NCBI GenBank assembly: GCA_013415795.1
Contig: JAAEEL010000003.1
Coordinates: 1-19,389 of the forward strand
Length of the DNA stretch: 19,389 bases
Origin: Methanocellales archaeon
GTDB taxonomy: Archaea; Halobacteriota; UBA148
Direction of reading: 5' to 3'
Part shown: positions 7,324 through 14,141 of the stretch, piece by piece
How positions within the stretch are numbered: position 1 is the stretch's first letter
Layout: each line of letters starts with the position of its first letter
Made by a program: the position numbers and the translations under genes
Notes under the pieces: model-generated
What the model was told of the DNA's origin: nothing
Databases searched by the model: none
What the model saw: the letters and a program-made list of their open reading frames with translations, nothing else

Positions 7324-8352
7324 ATGACCAAAAAAATAGCAGTGATAAAGGGAGATGGAGTTGGGCCAGAACTCGTAGATGGTGCAATACAAGTTTTAAA
7401 TGCTACAGATCACGATTTTGAGCTGATTCTATGCGATGCAGGCGTTGATTGGTGGAAAAAACATGGTGGAGAATCGCTAATCCCTGAAGACACATGGGAT
7501 ATTTTGAAGGAGACAGATGCATGTTTCAAAGGACCTACCACCACTCCCGGGGGAGAAGGCACCCTTAAAAGCGTGGCTGTTTCAATAAGACAAAAACTCG
7601 ATCTATATGCAAACATCCGTCCCATAAAGACATTTCCAAATACTCCAAAGCCATTGGGCGATGTCGACTTTATCTGTGTTAGAGAAGGGACCGAGGGTCT
7701 CTACTACGGATCCGAGACTCAAACGGATGAGAATACATATATAGCACTTCGTAGGATAACCAGATCTGCATGTAGTAGAATTGCCAAATATTCTTTTGAA
7801 GAGGCATTGCGTAGAGGTTTAGATACTGTAGTGGCAATCCATAAAAGCAATATTCTAAAGCTGACATGCGGAGTTTTCCTAGACGAGGTTCGAAAGGTAG
7901 GAAAGGACTACCCAGATATCGAGATATGGGATTATCACGTTGATAACATGGCCCAACAGCTCATTAAAAACCCCCAATTATTCAATCAAAAGGTCCTACT
8001 ATCGACCAACCTGTTCATGGACATACTAAGTGAGGAGTGTTCCGCCCTAGTAGGAAGCATTGGCTTGATATATTCGGCAAACTTTGGCGATAAATATGCG
8101 ATGTTTGAACCTGCCCATGGCTCTGCCCCCAAGTATGCAGGAAAGGATTGTTTAAATCCAACAGCAACAATACTTGCAGGTGCGTGGATCCTGGAGTACT
8201 TGGGTGAAAATGAGAAAGCCCATGCGATCTTTCAGGCCACAGAAAAGGTTATTTCAGAGGGGGAGATGACAACATACGATCTTGGAGGGAGTGCAAGACT
8301 CAGTGAAATGGCGAGTGCGATCGCAAAAACTACTGAAGATTTTTTGGGATGA
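7324..8352 (+). CDS. Isocitrate/isopropylmalate dehydrogenase family enzyme, probably NADP-type isocitrate or homoisocitrate dehydrogenase
   Basis: Oxidative decarboxylase of a 2-hydroxy acid with a metal ion and NAD(P). From ATG 7324 it has 342 residues; GGAG lies about 7 bases upstream and the LeuD stop 4 bases before it. An in-frame upstream ATG at 7288 lies inside leuD and is less likely. The N-terminal strand AVIKGDGVGPE is typical. The substrate segment has Ser83, Arg89 and Arg99 in LKSVAVSIRQKLDLYANIRP. Ser83 aligns with Ser113 of E. coli isocitrate dehydrogenase, but Asn115 is replaced by Ala85. The cofactor loop HGSAPKYAG has Lys270-Tyr271, the pair used for the 2'-phosphate of NADP, where NAD enzymes often have Asp-Ile. 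I favour isocitrate or homoisocitrate over isopropylmalate. Confidence 0.88.
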   Translation: MTKKIAVIKGDGVGPELVDGAIQVLNATDHDFELILCDAGVDWWKKHGGESLIPEDTWDILKETDACFKGPTTTPGGEGTLKSVAVSIRQKLDLYANIRPIKTFPNTPKPLGDVDFICVREGTEGLYYGSETQTDENTYIALRRITRSACSRIAKYSFEEALRRGLDTVVAIHKSNILKLTCGVFLDEVRKVGKDYPDIEIWDYHVDNMAQQLIKNPQLFNQKVLLSTNLFMDILSEECSALVGSIGLIYSANFGDKYAMFEPAHGSAPKYAGKDCLNPTATILAGAWILEYLGENEKAHAIFQATEKVISEGEMTTYDLGGSARLSEMASAIAKTTEDFLG

Positions 8353-8353
8353 T

Positions 8354-8372
8354 CTTTTACTTTATTTTTCTT
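8354..8372 (+). terminator. T-rich terminator after the leuC-leuD-dehydrogenase operon
   Basis: The stop codon is followed at once by CTTTTACTTTATTTTTCTT, with T4, T3 and T5 runs, a typical archaeal U-rich termination tract without need of a hairpin. Confidence 0.5.
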
Positions 8373-8475
8373 AAGATTTGACATTTAAATACACTTTCCA
8401 TATCAGACCATATCAGACAATGATGAATGTACCCCACATCATCAATTATCCATTTTTATTGTATCTATTTACCCA

Positions 8476-9360
8476 TCATTCATTAATTTTGCCTTCTTTC
8501 CCCTTCCGTAATTTTGGCATCAGCTTCGATTTGATGAGCCAGCCGATACCAACCAAGATCAATATTGGCACGGCATATCCTACTAGAATTATGAATCCCC
8601 TTATCACCGATACGAAAGCTTCGAAGGCGGCACGAAAAGCGTCCCTTATACCCCAGCTATGCGTTATCGGCTCTTGCTCGTATAATGAAACGGAAATCGT
8701 TGCAAGCTCAATGCGGTTCTCAAGATAGTTTATGCGACCAGTAAGCTGTTCGATTTCGCCTCTCACACGCCATATTTCTCTTTCAACTTCAAGAACTTCC
8801 TGCGTATTATTAGCCATGTCAAGTATTTCTAATAGTCTCTGCTCCTGTCGCTCTAAGTTGTTAATTCTCGCCTTCAAATCGATATATTCTTCTGTAACAT
8901 CTTGTCCTGACGTGTGTTTTGACTTTACAGTGCCAATCTGCTCTATTTCTGAGATAACCGACAGAAACTCATCAGTTGGCACTCTGATGGTAAAATCTCC
9001 CCTCTTGAGCCCATTACCTGTGACGTAAGAGTAGGAATCAGAAACAAAACCATCAGATCTTTCTACTATTAGAATAAGTGCGTTAGAGCTTGCTTGGAAA
9101 TCTACTACTTCGATGCTCAGGGAAGCCCTTTGGATTATCTTCTGCTCTGTATTAGTATCAACATACTGATAGTCTGCTGCCCCTACTTCTACAGGCATAG
9201 CTGTGTCTACCTGTTTAGTTATTGTTGGAGGCATTGGTGCAGGCATTATTGCTGGTACTGGCTCTTCTGACCTTATCTCCGATACCCTATCTGTGATACA
9301 TCCTGAAAAAGCACATGTAATCAAAGCCAAGAAAAGCACAATAGCCAACATCTTTTTCAT
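8476..9360 (-). CDS. DUF4349 lipoprotein with coiled coil and C-terminal membrane anchor
   Basis: A 294-residue surface protein. The N-terminus has a Lys-Lys start, a hydrophobic stretch and a lipobox ending AFSGC (Cys21), so it should be exported and lipid-modified. A Pro/Met-rich linker follows. The DUF4349 domain spans about 74-225, starting IQRASLSIEV and holding DFTIRVPTDEF and TSGQDVTEEYIDLKARINNL. Next come heptad-like repeats (about 165-215) predicted to form a coiled coil, then one membrane helix at about 255-276 with a basic tail facing the cytoplasm. DUF4349 has no established function as far as I know. GGAGGT lies 9 bases before the ATG, a strong ribosome-binding site. It diverges from the molybdoprotein gene across 257 bp. 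Confidence 0.9.
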   Translation of the reverse strand: MKKMLAIVLFLALITCAFSGCITDRVSEIRSEEPVPAIMPAPMPPTITKQVDTAMPVEVGAADYQYVDTNTEQKIIQRASLSIEVVDFQASSNALILIVERSDGFVSDSYSYVTGNGLKRGDFTIRVPTDEFLSVISEIEQIGTVKSKHTSGQDVTEEYIDLKARINNLERQEQRLLEILDMANNTQEVLEVEREIWRVRGEIEQLTGRINYLENRIELATISVSLYEQEPITHSWGIRDAFRAAFEAFVSVIRGFIILVGYAVPILILVGIGWLIKSKLMPKLRKGKEGKINE

Positions 9361-9410
9361 TTTAAATTGACCTCCATGACCCCCTCAATGTCCTTATTGC
9401 ATTAACCCCT

Positions 9411-9420
9411 TAATATACAT
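9411..9420 (-). promoter_or_regulatory. Candidate TATA box for the DUF4349 gene
   Basis: Minus strand ATGTATATTA, about 50 bp before the start codon. It is followed at once by AAGGGGTTAAT, similar to the GGGG-TTAAT elements at 3844-3874 and 9479-9490. A start near 9387 would give a leader of about 27 nt containing the GGAGGT site. Confidence 0.4.
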
Positions 9421-9498
9421 TGCTTTAAGTGGAAGTTGCTTAATTTGCATTCAAGGATGTTACATAGCGAAAGTTAAAGGGGATTAATCGCATAAAAG

Positions 9499-9517
9499 AC
9501 GTATTTTATACATACGT
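9499..9517. repeat. Inverted repeat around a TATA-like core upstream of the molybdoprotein gene
   Basis: Arms ACGTAT (9499-9504) and ATACGT (9512-9517) flank TTTATAC. The centre looks like a TATA box, so a dimeric regulator could compete with TBP here. If this were the promoter, the leader of the downstream gene would be about 80 nt. Arms are only 6 bp in AT-rich DNA, so chance is possible. Confidence 0.3.
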
Positions 9518-9617
9518 ATTTATTTTAAATATTAAGAACTGGAATCCATATTTAATAATCTAAAATTTAAAAAAAGTATTAAAAGAAAAGGAATAATAAT
9601 TATAAAAGAGATAATTT

Positions 9618-10262
9618 ATGATTAAAAAAATTTTGGTTTTTGTGTTAGTAATATTTTTTATTGGATGCATTCAAAAACCAATAACATTGGATGAGATTGA
9701 AATTAGAGACTACGAAGGTCAAAAACTTTCCTCTGTAGAGGACTTTCGTGAAAATTCAATAAAAGGTCCGCAATATATTGACAAAGAAAACTACAATCTG
9801 GAGATTTCAGGACTTGTTGAAAACCCTAGAATGTACAGCTATGATGAGGTCATTAAAGACAATCGGCATTATCAGCAAGTTGTTACTTTGGATTGTGTTG
9901 AAGGCTGGAGTGTAACAATCTTTTGGGAGGGAGTATTGGTCAAGGATGTAATTGAGCAGGCGGATCCTTTACAAAATGCAACCACGGTGATATTTTATGC
10001 CTATGACGGTTACACTACAAGTTTTCCTCTCGAGTACATCATGGACAACGAGATTATCATGGCCTATGAGATGAACAATGTAACACTCCCTCCTGAGAGA
10101 GGATTTCCTTTTCAACTTGTTGCTCAGAGCAAATGGGGATATAAGTGGATAAAATGGATAACCAAGATAGAGTTATCCGACAACCCTGATTATGAGGGCT
10201 ATTGGGAAAAAAGAGGTTACTCAAAGACAGGGAATCTGAATGAAAGCTTTTTTGATAGATGA
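9618..10262 (+). CDS. Molybdopterin-dependent oxidoreductase domain lipoprotein (MsrP/YedY-like)
   Basis: A 214-residue exported protein with the catalytic fold of the sulfite oxidase/YedY group. The N-terminus MIKKILVFVLVIFFIGC is a Sec-type lipoprotein signal with lipid-attachment Cys17. The domain covers about 58-200: YNLEISGLVENPRMYSYDEV opens it, VVTLDCVEGW holds Cys93 as probable molybdenum ligand, and SKWGYKWIKWITKIELSD with GYWEKRGY closes it. Bacterial YedY/MsrP proteins have a twin-arginine signal because the cofactor is inserted before export; none is visible here. MsrP reduces protein methionine sulfoxide in the periplasm, and msrB-msrA follow 83 bp downstream, so a similar role is inferred. 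Sulfite or other substrates remain possible. Only a weak GAGAT site precedes ATG 9618. Confidence 0.87.
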   Translation: MIKKILVFVLVIFFIGCIQKPITLDEIEIRDYEGQKLSSVEDFRENSIKGPQYIDKENYNLEISGLVENPRMYSYDEVIKDNRHYQQVVTLDCVEGWSVTIFWEGVLVKDVIEQADPLQNATTVIFYAYDGYTTSFPLEYIMDNEIIMAYEMNNVTLPPERGFPFQLVAQSKWGYKWIKWITKIELSDNPDYEGYWEKRGYSKTGNLNESFFDR

Positions 10263-10286
10263 GTGCCATAATAAGTTAATAGTCCG

Positions 10287-10295
10287 TTTTATATT
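10287..10295 (+). promoter_or_regulatory. Candidate TATA box for msrB-msrA
   Basis: TTTTATATT lies about 50-59 bp before the msrB ATG, predicting a start near 10320 and a leader of about 25 nt that contains AAGGA. The reductase pair may thus be transcribed on its own as well as from the molybdoprotein promoter. Confidence 0.35.
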
Positions 10296-10345
10296 GTTAA
10301 TGGCTTTTTAGATGCATCATATCCAAAATTTAAGAAGGAAAAAAA

Positions 10346-10738
10346 ATGGATATAGATAAAAAAAGGACGGAAGAATACTGGAAAAAGAAGCTCAACCCCG
10401 AACAGTATCACGTACTTAGGGGAAAAGGAACAGAGCTTCCCTTTAGCGGAAAATACGTTAAATTTGACAAGAAGGGCAGATATTTTTGTACTGCATGTGG
10501 GAACGATTTGTTTTCCTCAGACACGAAATTTGAATCTGGATGCGGATGGCCAAGCTTCTATGATGCCAACGATGGGGCTGTTCAATTCATAGAGGACAAT
10601 AGTCATGGCATGCACAGAATTGAGGTTATTTGTAAAAAATGCGAAAGCCATCTTGGACATATTTTTGATGACGGCCCCGAACCCACCGGAAAAAGATATT
10701 GCATAAACTCGATAGCTTTGGATTTTAAAGAAAAATGA
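10346..10738 (+). CDS. msrB: Peptide-methionine (R)-S-oxide reductase MsrB
   Basis: It reduces the R form of methionine sulfoxide in proteins and peptides. The 130 residues form one SelR domain. Zinc ligands are Cys48 and Cys51 (CTAC) and Cys96 and Cys99 (CKKC). The substrate segment KFESGCGWPSFYDA contains Cys66, the position of the recycling cysteine in many family members. HLGHIFDDGP and RYCINS follow; Cys119 in RYCINS is the catalytic cysteine. There is no signal peptide, so it acts in the cytoplasm. ATG 10346 has AAGGA about 7-8 bases upstream. It overlaps msrA by 4 bp, so the two stereospecific reductases are made together. Confidence 0.97.
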   Translation: MDIDKKRTEEYWKKKLNPEQYHVLRGKGTELPFSGKYVKFDKKGRYFCTACGNDLFSSDTKFESGCGWPSFYDANDGAVQFIEDNSHGMHRIEVICKKCESHLGHIFDDGPEPTGKRYCINSIALDFKEK

Positions 10739-11205
10739 AAACAAAAAAAGCAACTTTTGGAGCCGGATGTTTTTGGCATGTTGAAGAAACATTCAGGAAA
10801 CTGAAAGGAGTTGTTGATACTACAGTCGGTTACATGGGAGGTAATATAAAAAACCCAACATATGAGCAAGTTTGCACCGATAAAACCGGATATGTAGAAG
10901 TTGTTCAAATAGAATATGATCCTGACGAGATAGACTATGAGTCTTTATTGGATACCTTCTGGGCAATCCATGACCCAACACAATTGAACAGACAGGTTCA
11001 TGACATAGGAACACAATACAGATCTATTATATTTTATCACGATACCTGTCAGAAAAACACCGCAATAAAATCAAAAAGTGAACAAGAAAAAAAGAATAAG
11101 AAGAGAATTGTGACGGAGATAAGTAAGGCAACAATGTTCTATAAAGCAGAAGAATATCATCAAAGATATTTGGAAAAGAGGGGGACGTTTAGTTGTAATA
11201 TTTGA
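10735..11205 (+). CDS. msrA: Peptide-methionine (S)-S-oxide reductase MsrA
   Basis: It reduces the S form of methionine sulfoxide. The 156 residues begin at ATG 10735, which overlaps the msrB stop (ATGA). The catalytic motif GAGCFWHVEE holds Cys12 and Glu17. GYMGG and NPTYEQVCTDKTGYVEVVQI follow, then FWAIHDPTQLNRQ and the family end motif AEEYHQRYLEKRG. Cys154 in the tail SCNI is a likely resolving cysteine, and Cys105 is a further candidate. The protein is cytoplasmic. A sulfoxide reductase pair after a molybdoprotein suggests an oxidative-damage repair cluster in an organism that may meet oxygen or other oxidants. Confidence 0.97.
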   Translation: MKTKKATFGAGCFWHVEETFRKLKGVVDTTVGYMGGNIKNPTYEQVCTDKTGYVEVVQIEYDPDEIDYESLLDTFWAIHDPTQLNRQVHDIGTQYRSIIFYHDTCQKNTAIKSKSEQEKKNKKRIVTEISKATMFYKAEEYHQRYLEKRGTFSCNI

Positions 11206-11261
11206 GTTATAGATTATCTCATAATACCAATACTTTCCAGATTTAATGAAAAGAGATATTC

Positions 11262-11270
11262 AAAAAAAAA
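11262..11270 (-). terminator. Oligo-T terminator directly after the alkD-like gene
   Basis: On the minus strand nine T follow the TGA stop of the AlkD-like gene without a gap. On the plus strand, T5 (11275-11279) and T6 (11284-11289) inside the end of that gene could stop msrA transcripts coming the other way. Confidence 0.5.
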
Positions 11271-11951
11271 TCACTTTTTCAGCCTTTTTTGTACGGGTTC
11301 ACTCTCAAGCTCACGGATGGCATCTCTGGCGATCCAGCGCGCAGCCTTGGAATCCATATCCAACAGTTCTTTTGCAACTTTTATAGACTGTTTGTTTAAC
11401 TCCAGATTCCTTTTTCCTATGTTCCTCAATGCCCAGTTTACAGCTTTCTTCACAAAGTTCCTCTCATCCGTTGACCCACGCGTTATCACGGAAAATAGCT
11501 CAATCAATCTGTCATCTTCTGCATTCTTATCATGCCATGCCAGGCAGGCTATCAAAGCGAAGGCTGCTCTTTTAACATACTCTTCCTGTCGATCAGACCA
11601 ATCCAATATCTTTTTCCGAGCAAAGGGTGTTTTCTCGAAAAGGTTCATGCATACCTGGTCACAGACATCCCATGAGTTGAACTCCTTTACCCAATCTTCC
11701 ATCTGCTGCTCTGTCACTTTCTCTGGCTCATCTACCATTGAAGCCAGTATTCTTGCCTCAGCGATTCCGGTCTTCCACAATTGAAGAGCTAGTGTGTGAT
11801 CCTTGCCAGATTGCTTAGCTATCTTTCTAATCTCAGGAATAGATACTCCCATTCTTTGTTCATTTACCATGCCGTATCTGGCCATCCCCTCCAGTTTGGC
11901 AGGAACTGCTTTTTCCCTTAGTTTTTCAACGACTGAGTCTACAGAAGACAT
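11271..11951 (-). CDS. AlkD-like DNA alkylation repair protein (HEAT-like glycosylase)
   Basis: AlkD proteins remove positively charged alkylated bases such as 3-methyladenine from DNA without flipping the base. The 226 residues are all helical, in HEAT-like pairs. FNSWDVCDQV holds Trp94 and Asp98, and YVKRAAFALIACLAW holds Arg128. By my alignment these match Trp109, Asp113 and Arg148 of the Bacillus cereus enzyme, so it is probably active. KKAVNWALRNIGKRN (about 168-182) is another family signature and may carry the second aromatic residue. It is last in a minus-strand run after the DUF2798 gene, 13 bp away. The start ATG 11949-11951 has only a weak GGGA upstream. Confidence 0.92.
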   Translation of the reverse strand: MSSVDSVVEKLREKAVPAKLEGMARYGMVNEQRMGVSIPEIRKIAKQSGKDHTLALQLWKTGIAEARILASMVDEPEKVTEQQMEDWVKEFNSWDVCDQVCMNLFEKTPFARKKILDWSDRQEEYVKRAAFALIACLAWHDKNAEDDRLIELFSVITRGSTDERNFVKKAVNWALRNIGKRNLELNKQSIKVAKELLDMDSKAARWIARDAIRELESEPVQKRLKK

Positions 11952-11964
11952 ATTTTTCCCAAAT

Positions 11965-12192
11965 TCACTTTTTTATAATCCTTTCAACAATTTTTTTAGC
12001 AATAGGCGAAACTACCAAAGCGGTTGGAAGTGCCACAATGAATCCTATTATCAAGGATCTTGTCCATATAGCGATAAAATTGGAGACAAAACCTACAGCC
12101 ACATAAGTCATAACTAGAGACATTGCAAGAGACATCATCAAGGCCATAATCATGCCAAATAATAGTGTTGAATACTTTTTCGATATTCTCAT
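11965..12192 (-). CDS. DUF2798 family small membrane protein
   Basis: A 75-residue protein starting MRISKKYSTLLFGMIMALMM, with two membrane helices (about 8-30 and 42-62) and a basic tail. The Lys-Lys-Tyr start, Met/Leu/Ser-rich first helix, GFVSNFIAIW loop and second helix ending ALPTALVVSPIAKKIVERI fit DUF2798, a family of unknown function. ATG 12190-12192 is chosen over an in-frame TTG six codons earlier (12208-12210) because family members begin near MRISKK. No clear ribosome-binding site precedes either. It lies between an unrecognised gene and the alkD-like gene, all on the minus strand, probably co-transcribed. Confidence 0.8.
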   Translation of the reverse strand: MRISKKYSTLLFGMIMALMMSLAMSLVMTYVAVGFVSNFIAIWTRSLIIGFIVALPTALVVSPIAKKIVERIIKK

Positions 12193-12233
12193 GAAAATGA
12201 ATGAATACAACTTGAGTATCTTAATTATCCTGA

Positions 12234-12800
12234 CTAACCCCTATATTCCATTTCCAGTGGCTTAGGCGGTAATGGGAACATGCTCTTGAACTTTTCGGGA
12301 TCTTCTGCTGCCTCCTTTAGTCTTTTTTTCGTCAGATCTAGAAAATCCTCTAGATATAATTTCTCTGTGACTTCTTTTACATCCCTCGCCAGTTCCCTTA
12401 ATTTTCCAATATCTCCCACCAATTCCTCGTATTCACAGGGCTTTTCAACAGTACAGTTATGTTTGATTTTGTTTAATAAAATTAGATATTTATTGATCTC
12501 GTCCTTATCCAAAGATCTCAGTTGTGCTTCAAAGGATTCCTTAAGTTCTTCTGTCTTGGTTTCAAGAGAGAGAAATATCGGTTTTATTCCTTCTCTAGTG
12601 GGAAATATTAATGGAAAGTTCTCTAGGTACTCAGAATACGCAATATCTAGGTTCTTTATGGCACCAAGGATATAGGAGACTTTTTTATCTTTGTCTACAG
12701 AATTTTTGCACATTGAACAATATCTTTCAAACCTCTCTATCGCATGATAAAACTCTATCACACCTTTAAAGGGCGTTTCTGTCATTATTTCAAGTGTCAT
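12234..12800 (-). CDS. Unrecognised helical protein downstream of the Re-citrate synthase-like gene
   Basis: I do not recognise the family. The 188-residue product is predicted to be soluble and mostly helical, rich in Glu and Lys, with a Pro-rich end (FPLPPKPLEMEYRG). Four cysteines stand out: CSMC near 28-31 and two in NCTVEKPCEY near 127-136. They could bind metal or form disulfides. The frame is open further upstream to 12902, but that would overlap the preceding gene by more than 90 bp. ATG 12798-12800 has GGTGAGG just upstream, overlapping the neighbour's stop, and is the likely start. Tight spacing (8 bp) suggests translational coupling with the synthase. Confidence 0.75.
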   Translation of the reverse strand: MTLEIMTETPFKGVIEFYHAIERFERYCSMCKNSVDKDKKVSYILGAIKNLDIAYSEYLENFPLIFPTREGIKPIFLSLETKTEELKESFEAQLRSLDKDEINKYLILLNKIKHNCTVEKPCEYEELVGDIGKLRELARDVKEVTEKLYLEDFLDLTKKRLKEAAEDPEKFKSMFPLPPKPLEMEYRG

Positions 12801-12808
12801 GTCCTCAC

Positions 12809-14104
12809 CTACTCTTCTTCTTTGGAGATATCTTTTTCGACGATTGGTTCTAATATAAAGTACTTCTCGGCATAAGCCCTCAACTCCTCGTCTGAAATGC
12901 AAGAAACCCTGCTTTCCTCATCATACAATTTTTGAATATCACTTTTTATGCTCTGTATGCGAGGATCGTTTTTATCTATGGATAAATCCAAGTGCATTAA
13001 TCCCTTCAAAGCTTCCTCTACCTTGTAACGTATTACTTCATTTCCAGATGAATCCCCTATCATCAGCTCCCTTTTACCACCGACAAGTTCTGGGGGGAAT
13101 GGCTCATATGTAAATGGATTTTTGATAATTCCGGCTGTGTGAATACCGCTCTCATGGACAAAGACGTTTTTTCCGACGATAGATTTGTTCCTCGGTACCC
13201 TGACCCCTATTTCATTTTCCATGTACTCTGCAAATTTGACGAGGCTCTTAGGATTATATTTTTGAAAACCCTCAACCCTGCATATCAAAAAAATCAAAAT
13301 TTTCTCCATTTCAGTGTTACCAGCCCTTTCACCAATTCCCAGAAAAGTCAAATTCGACCAGTTGGCACCATACCAATACCCAGCTAAAGTGTTGGACAAT
13401 CCAAGACCGAAATCATCGTGAATATGAGTTTCTATGTCTTTGACGCCTAGGTCCTTAAGCAGTTTGATCATTTTTGGGATGCTATAAGGAAGGTCTACTT
13501 CCGGAAACGGCAGCCCATAATTCACAGTATCACAAACTCGTATAAGTGCGTCTGGGGCTATCTCTACTATCTTTTTAACAAATGGAGTAATAAATCCCTT
13601 AAAATCTGCTCTTGTTATATCCTCAAGATGACATCTCGCCCTAAGACCGTGATCAACAGCATATTGTAAAGCGTTGAGATACTTTTCCTCGGCTTTTTCT
13701 CTGCTATTAAGACCCATCTTGTCAAATATGTGTACATCAGAGACAGACATCAATATGCCTGTCTCCTTTATACCATCCGTATCTAAAACCAAGTCTATAT
13801 CCTTTGGAACTGCCCTTGCCCATCCAGTAACTTCTGGGGTATCATACCCCCTGCCCAGCATATCCCTTACTGCATTTCTATCACGCTCATTGTACAGGAA
13901 TACCTCTGTCTTCTCTATTCCGATTTCATGCAAGTAATCATATATACGCAATTTATGGGCCTTTTTAAGCACGATGCCTGGCATCTGAGCTCCATCTCTT
14001 AAAGTGCTATCAGAGATCTTAACCTCATGATGCGATGGCATTTTTATCTTTGGCATATCTTCATATGTTCGGTACATCGCTTCTATTAATCCTTTGGAAT
14101 GCAC
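12809..14104 (-). CDS. Re-citrate synthase-like acyltransferase (HMG-lyase-like; homocitrate/isopropylmalate synthase family)
   Basis: It probably condenses acetyl-CoA with a 2-oxo acid in a TIM barrel. Metal and catalytic residues are Asp32, Arg36 and Asp37 in SDSTLRDGAQ, and His227 and His229 in HIHDDFGLG; GIGERAGNTEMEK follows at 256-268. The segment EKTEVFLYNERDRNAV, then GYDTPEVTGWARAV, GIKETGILMSVSDVHIF and CHLEDITRADFKGF, is unlike AksA or LeuA. It resembles the clostridial family that includes the Clostridium kluyveri Re-citrate synthase, often misannotated as isopropylmalate synthase. HIHDD and GERAGN are closer to AksA, so homocitrate synthase is the alternative. GTG 14104 gives 431 residues; ATG 14077, with AAAGGA about 13 bases upstream, gives 422. 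Confidence 0.8.
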   Translation of the reverse strand: MHSKGLIEAMYRTYEDMPKIKMPSHHEVKISDSTLRDGAQMPGIVLKKAHKLRIYDYLHEIGIEKTEVFLYNERDRNAVRDMLGRGYDTPEVTGWARAVPKDIDLVLDTDGIKETGILMSVSDVHIFDKMGLNSREKAEEKYLNALQYAVDHGLRARCHLEDITRADFKGFITPFVKKIVEIAPDALIRVCDTVNYGLPFPEVDLPYSIPKMIKLLKDLGVKDIETHIHDDFGLGLSNTLAGYWYGANWSNLTFLGIGERAGNTEMEKILIFLICRVEGFQKYNPKSLVKFAEYMENEIGVRVPRNKSIVGKNVFVHESGIHTAGIIKNPFTYEPFPPELVGGKRELMIGDSSGNEVIRYKVEEALKGLMHLDLSIDKNDPRIQSIKSDIQKLYDEESRVSCISDEELRAYAEKYFILEPIVEKDISKEEE

Positions 14105-14141
14105 ATAAAGTTAACTAAGGACAAGTAACTATTGGAATATC

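Noticed and set aside
9512..9519. Self-complementary ATACGTAT as a separate operator
   Set aside because: It is only 8 bp and is part of the inverted repeat already listed; on its own it is expected by chance in such AT-rich DNA.
12801..12902. Upstream extension of the unrecognised helical protein
   Set aside because: The added Arg-rich residues overlap the end of the synthase gene, while ATG 12800 has a good GGTGAGG site just after the synthase stop.
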